Position numbers and translations under genes: made by a program. Below, in pieces: positions 23,156 to 26,551 of a stretch of DNA of 26,551 nucleotides. The first letter of the stretch is position 1. The number at the start of each line of letters is the position of its first letter. Under the pieces are notes generated by a model. The model did no database searches, was not told the DNA's origin, and saw nothing but the letters and a program-made list of their open reading frames with translations. The stretch comes from Candidatus Stramentimicrobium fermentans (lineage in GTDB: Bacteria; Atribacterota; Phoenicimicrobiia; Phoenicimicrobiales; Stramentimicrobiaceae), in assembly GCA_012520575.1 (NCBI GenBank), contig JAAYOB010000011.1, positions 1 to 26,551 of the forward strand. Direction: 5' to 3'.

Positions 23156-23381
23156 AATACGACCCCCTTCAACAATAATTATAAAATTAATAAGTTTTTA
23201 AATCAGACATTAAGAGTCATAAGTACAATATTTTGCTAATTATTGCTAAATATAACACAACCATTACCATTATAGCAATTATTAGGATTGCTGTGAGGGT
23301 TTACTAAGAATAATTATCAATAATTACCGGTAAGGCGGTGTAAAAACCATATTAGTTCAAGGAAGGCATTATTATTCTTAA

Positions 23382-24896
23382 TTATTCTACTCGGGCGTAG
23401 GTGCGGGAGAGGTCAGCTAATTTGGGAAAAGCTTCTTCCTGTAGCTCGGGTAATTGTTTACTCATAAGAAGCCATTGCCAGTTGGATTGAGTGGTAGCCG
23501 GATTATTAATACGAGCACCGCTTCCTAATTTGAGTAGGTCTTGTATTGTAATAATGGCTAAGCTTGCTACAGAAGACTGTGCTATTCTGATGAATTCCCA
23601 GTTTATATTGATAGCATTAATTTCTTTACCTAAATATTTTTTAATCCTCTCCTTTTGTTCTCCTTTTATTTCTTTTTGCCACCAGCCCTGTATCGTATCA
23701 TTATCATGGGTGCCGGTAAATACTGCACAGTTGGGGATGTGATTGTGAGGAAGGTGTAAGTTATGCGGGAAGCTATCTCCAAAGGCAAACTGCAATACTC
23801 GCATACCCGGAAACTCATATTTTCTTATAATCTCTACAACATCATCGGTTATGACACCAAGGTCTTCGGCAATGAAGGGTAAATCGGGAAATTCTCTTTT
23901 CAGCATCCGGAAAAAGTCTTTTCCGCCGCCCTTTACCCACTTGCCCCCGGCTGCAGTCTTATCACCCGCCGGTATTTCCCAGTATGCCAACAACCCTCGG
24001 AAATGGTCTATACGCAATAAATCATATAAAGCGAGATTATGAGTCACACGCCTTTGCCACCATTGAAAATCTTCCTTTAGGTGCACCGGCCAATTATATA
24101 CCGGATTACCCCAGAGTTGTCCGGTGATGCTGAAATAGTCAGGTGGAACACCGGCCTGGAAGAGTTGGTCTCCACTCTTATCCAGTTTGAACAATTCCGG
24201 ATGAGTCCAGACTTCGACACTCTGATAGGTCACATAGATAGGCATATCGCCAATAATTTTGATGCCTTTGTTATTGCAGTATTGCTTAAACTCATTCCAC
24301 TGTCTGAAAAAGAGAAATTGTATAATCTTATATCTTTCTATCTCAGTTGATTCTTTATTTCTAAATTCCAACAGTGCCTCTTTTTTTCTCTCTTTGAGAG
24401 GTAAGGGCCATTCATTCCAATTTTTACCGCTAAAATAGCGGCGCAAAACTTCAAAGAGGGCATAGTCCTCTAACCAGCTCAATTGTTGCTGGCAGAATTC
24501 GGAATATTCTTGTTGCAGTTTTGGTAATTTCGAAAATTCCAGTACTGCTTTGTGCAGTAATTGTCGTTTCAAAGGATAAACCCGGCTAAAATCTATCTCC
24601 GATTTTTCCGGTAGATGAAATTTTTCCAGTTCCTGTTTGTTTAATAAGCCATCTCGATAAAGTTGTTCCGGACTGATTAAGAGAGGATTACCGGCAAAGG
24701 CAGAGTACGAGAAATAAGGTGAGTTGCCATGTATCAATTCTGTTGGGTTTAAAGGAAGTATTTGCCAGAATTGCTGCTTATTTCTGCACAGAAAATCGGC
24801 AAATTGGTAAGCCCGTGGCCCTAAGTCTCCGATTCCAAAACAGGAGGGGAGGCTAAATATAGGCATTAATATTCCACTGGCGCGCTTGTTTAACAA
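23382..24896 (-). CDS. malQ: 4-alpha-glucanotransferase (amylomaltase)
   Basis: A 504-residue GH77 enzyme that transfers alpha-1,4-glucan segments in maltodextrin or glycogen metabolism. It shows RASGILMPIFSLPS at the N-terminus, GDMPIYV, LRIDHFRGL with the nucleophile Asp, IAEDLGVIT with the acid/base Glu, and GTHDNDT with the stabilising Asp. The C-terminal GSGARINNPATTQSNWQW closes the active site. TTG 24896 is used as start because GAGGA precedes it by 8 bases and the family N-terminus begins here; the next ATG would remove conserved residues. It may act with the DUF3536 protein (possibly GH57-like) upstream, which would point to glucan metabolism. Confidence 0.95.
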   Translation of the reverse strand: MLNKRASGILMPIFSLPSCFGIGDLGPRAYQFADFLCRNKQQFWQILPLNPTELIHGNSPYFSYSAFAGNPLLISPEQLYRDGLLNKQELEKFHLPEKSEIDFSRVYPLKRQLLHKAVLEFSKLPKLQQEYSEFCQQQLSWLEDYALFEVLRRYFSGKNWNEWPLPLKERKKEALLEFRNKESTEIERYKIIQFLFFRQWNEFKQYCNNKGIKIIGDMPIYVTYQSVEVWTHPELFKLDKSGDQLFQAGVPPDYFSITGQLWGNPVYNWPVHLKEDFQWWQRRVTHNLALYDLLRIDHFRGLLAYWEIPAGDKTAAGGKWVKGGGKDFFRMLKREFPDLPFIAEDLGVITDDVVEIIRKYEFPGMRVLQFAFGDSFPHNLHLPHNHIPNCAVFTGTHDNDTIQGWWQKEIKGEQKERIKKYLGKEINAININWEFIRIAQSSVASLAIITIQDLLKLGSGARINNPATTQSNWQWLLMSKQLPELQEEAFPKLADLSRTYARVE

Positions 24897-24997
24897 TTTT
24901 TACTTCCTCATTTTTCTAGTTAATGTGAACGAAAAAAGCAATGGTCTTGTGAATTACCTTGATATAATATGGTAAATAATCAATTTCCTGTATTTTA

Positions 24998-25029
24998 AAG
25001 AAGAGCAAATTAGTAGATTTACTCTTCTT
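24998..25029 (-). terminator. Probable terminator of the lipoprotein gene
   Basis: AAGAAGAG (24998-25005) pairs with CTCTTCTT (25022-25029). After one mismatch, AAAT and ATTT extend the stem around a 6-base loop. On the minus strand only TAAAATA follows, so termination may be weak. Confidence 0.45.
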
Positions 25030-25060
25030 CTTCTTCGTACTATCCGATTATAGAGTCTAA

Positions 25061-25498
25061 TTACAATTTATTGAAGTATTCGATCGTAGTATATTCCTTA
25101 TGCCCAAGTTCATTGGGAATGTTAAGAGATGTTATTTTGAGCAATTCATGCAGATCATCTGAAAACTCAATTTCAAGAAATGTGTTATACAAAAATCCCA
25201 TTTCTTCCCAAGACACTTTGATTACTCCACCCAATATATCATTTTTCTTTACTCGTCTAATTTCCCATTCACAGTCTTCAGGGGAGCACTTACCCCACAC
25301 TTTAATGAAAAGAGAATTGCCAAAACTACTTATTGTTACTTTAGTAATATGGCCAGTACTTTCATTTTCGTTAAGCCAGGTTCCTACAAAATTTTCTAAT
25401 TCTTGTGAAGGGTGAGGCAGTCCTCCATTATCTGCAGTACAAGCCGTAAATAAGCTTAGTAAACAAACTAAAACTAATAGATTTAGAATATTTTTCAT
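25061..25498 (-). CDS. Hypothetical lipoprotein with WGKC-x3-DC domain
   Basis: A 145-residue exported protein. Residues 1-20 form a lipoprotein signal ending in lipobox LFTAC, with Cys20 the lipidated residue. The mature part, from ENFVGTWLNENES through ITKVTISSFGNSLFIKVWGKCSPEDCEWE, resembles a small uncharacterised secreted domain with two closely spaced Cys (WGKC, EDC) that may form a disulfide. An excellent Shine-Dalgarno sequence, AAAGGAGGTGA, stands 6 bases before ATG 25498. Function is unknown. Confidence 0.82.
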   Translation of the reverse strand: MKNILNLLVLVCLLSLFTACTADNGGLPHPSQELENFVGTWLNENESTGHITKVTISSFGNSLFIKVWGKCSPEDCEWEIRRVKKNDILGGVIKVSWEEMGFLYNTFLEIEFSDDLHELLKITSLNIPNELGHKEYTTIEYFNKL

Positions 25499-25681
25499 TT
25501 TGTCTCACCTCCTTTCTATTATTTTTCTTTAAAAGCAAATTTTTTATTAGATTTTGTGAATCGCCCCTTCTTATAGATTTATTGAATTTGAAGAATAATA
25601 TGCTAAGCATAATTATCCTAAGCACTAAGATATCAAAACAACTTATGCGATACAAGCACAAATTTCAAATATTTAAGATCT

Positions 25682-26551
25682 TTATGGTAGAGCAATTTTG
25701 AGCAATGTTGCTAATTCTTGAAAAGACGACTGCCAGAGAAGGATATCCTTATCCTGTAGTTTTATTTTTTCCGGTAAAAGGGGCAACAGCTCTTGTCTTA
25801 GTTCAAAATAGGTATTTTGGGCTTCCCAAATGTTAGGGTATATCCGGAAATCACTTAAGAGTTTTAAAACATTAACTATTTCCTGAATCTTTTTGAACTC
25901 AAATGGTTTATTTTTTATTTCAGAAATAGCATGGTTGAGCCATTCAGTCACTTTAAATTGAAAAATATTTTTTTCCAGTTCTAAGGACAAATCTTCAATC
26001 CCTTGAAGCAAGCCATTAAGTTTTTCCAAATCAATAGATTCTTTAGTAAAAATACTGTTTAGTTTCTGGTTGGTAGCCTGCTCGGCTATAAAAGTGAGAT
26101 TTTTGGGAACAGGCATATCCAGTTGCTTTAAAAAGCCAATAATATTACGGTTAGCAAGGTAAATTTGGTCAAAGTTGTTTTCGATTCCATCTATGATGGG
26201 CTCCAGGATTCTTTTCATCACCTCTCTCTGTTCATCTTTAAAGAGGTCCAAAAGGGAATAGCCTTTTGTGCTAAAATGTTTGTCCATTAACCTGATGATA
26301 TCCACCACGTCAGCCTTTTGAAAAGATGAGCTAATCTCCTGAATCATATTTTGATGGGATTCTTCATCATGATACCTTTTTACTCTACCATTTACATTGT
26401 GACTGCCTAAATAAAGAACGGCAAAGGCGATTCTGTCCTGTTCCAAGGTAATTTCGGATTGGATTTTGGCAGAACCGAGAATTATTTGTAAGGGGCTATT
26501 TTCCTTTCTTCGTATTTCATCTTCCAAAATTCGATAGGCATAGATTTTTCT
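25682..26551 (-). CDS. DUF3536 domain protein, C-terminal part (5' end outside window)
   Basis: The frame is open to the edge of the window, giving 289 residues plus stop. The visible start RKIYAYRILEDEIRR leads into KIQSEITLEQDRIAFAVLYLGSHNV and a long helical region, matching the C-terminal DUF3536 domain that follows an N-terminal GH57-like glycosidase domain in many bacteria. That catalytic part would lie beyond 26551. The gene ends 184 bases before the lipoprotein start. With malQ on the same strand this suggests alpha-glucan metabolism, though the enzyme activity of DUF3536 proteins is not established. Confidence 0.78.
   Translation of the reverse strand, partial: RKIYAYRILEDEIRRKENSPLQIILGSAKIQSEITLEQDRIAFAVLYLGSHNVNGRVKRYHDEESHQNMIQEISSSFQKADVVDIIRLMDKHFSTKGYSLLDLFKDEQREVMKRILEPIIDGIENNFDQIYLANRNIIGFLKQLDMPVPKNLTFIAEQATNQKLNSIFTKESIDLEKLNGLLQGIEDLSLELEKNIFQFKVTEWLNHAISEIKNKPFEFKKIQEIVNVLKLLSDFRIYPNIWEAQNTYFELRQELLPLLPEKIKLQDKDILLWQSSFQELATLLKIALP

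Noticed and set aside
25428-25661. A 77-codon minus-strand frame overlapping the lipoprotein start
   Set aside because: It overlaps a well-supported lipoprotein gene in another phase and has no ribosome site.
1-26551. CRISPR arrays, tRNA or rRNA genes, insertion sequences
   Set aside because: No regularly spaced repeats, transposase genes, or tRNA/rRNA sequence could be recognised on either strand by eye.

Overview
The window is a low-GC bacterial chromosome segment with about 25 protein genes. It suggests an anaerobe: superoxide reductase instead of superoxide dismutase, Fe(II) uptake through FeoAB, a ferritin, and two NifX-like Fe-S proteins beside an Mrp ATPase. Poly-gamma-glutamate genes, DUF401, DUF5320, DUF3467 and a DUF3536 protein would suit an uncultured thermophile-like lineage such as Atribacterota or a relative of Clostridia. 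That placement is inference; there is no rRNA or tRNA here to settle it.

Layout. 1-3080 (+): tail of an EAL-domain protein, a DtxR-type metal repressor, and an ArsR regulator in operon with a two-gene ABC exporter. The exporter promoter carries two matching palindromes exactly 40 bp apart. 3081-3659 has no intact gene, only relic-looking frames and competing hairpins. 3660-5649 (-): RocB-like M20 peptidase and DUF3467. 6104-7336 (+): DUF401 membrane protein. 7566-10187 (+): a strong promoter covered by a near-perfect Fur box, followed by DUF5320, two NifX-like proteins and Mrp. 10480-11994 (+): a possible small ORF, a DUF89 protein, and a GIY-YIG nuclease whose frame is interrupted at an A6 run. 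12113-14772 (+): fur-feoA-feoB behind a Fur box. 14854-17585 (-): TPR protein, MscS channel and LapA-like protein. 18156-19951 (+): PerR-like regulator, ferritin-like protein and superoxide reductase, closed by a very strong terminator. 20059-20982 (+): secreted alpha/beta hydrolase, converging on pgsB-pgsC (-). 22700-22828 (-): a probable free-standing small RNA with an anti-Shine-Dalgarno segment. 22862-26551 (-): PspC, MalQ, a lipoprotein and the C-terminal part of a DUF3536 protein.

The unifying theme is iron and oxidative stress. DtxR, Fur and PerR-like regulators, FeoAB, the Fur-boxed NifX/Mrp cluster, ferritin and superoxide reductase lie within 20 kb. The most novel items are the small RNA, the Fur-controlled DUF5320-NifX-NifX-Mrp cluster, the A6 frame interruption and the twin-palindrome ArsR promoter.
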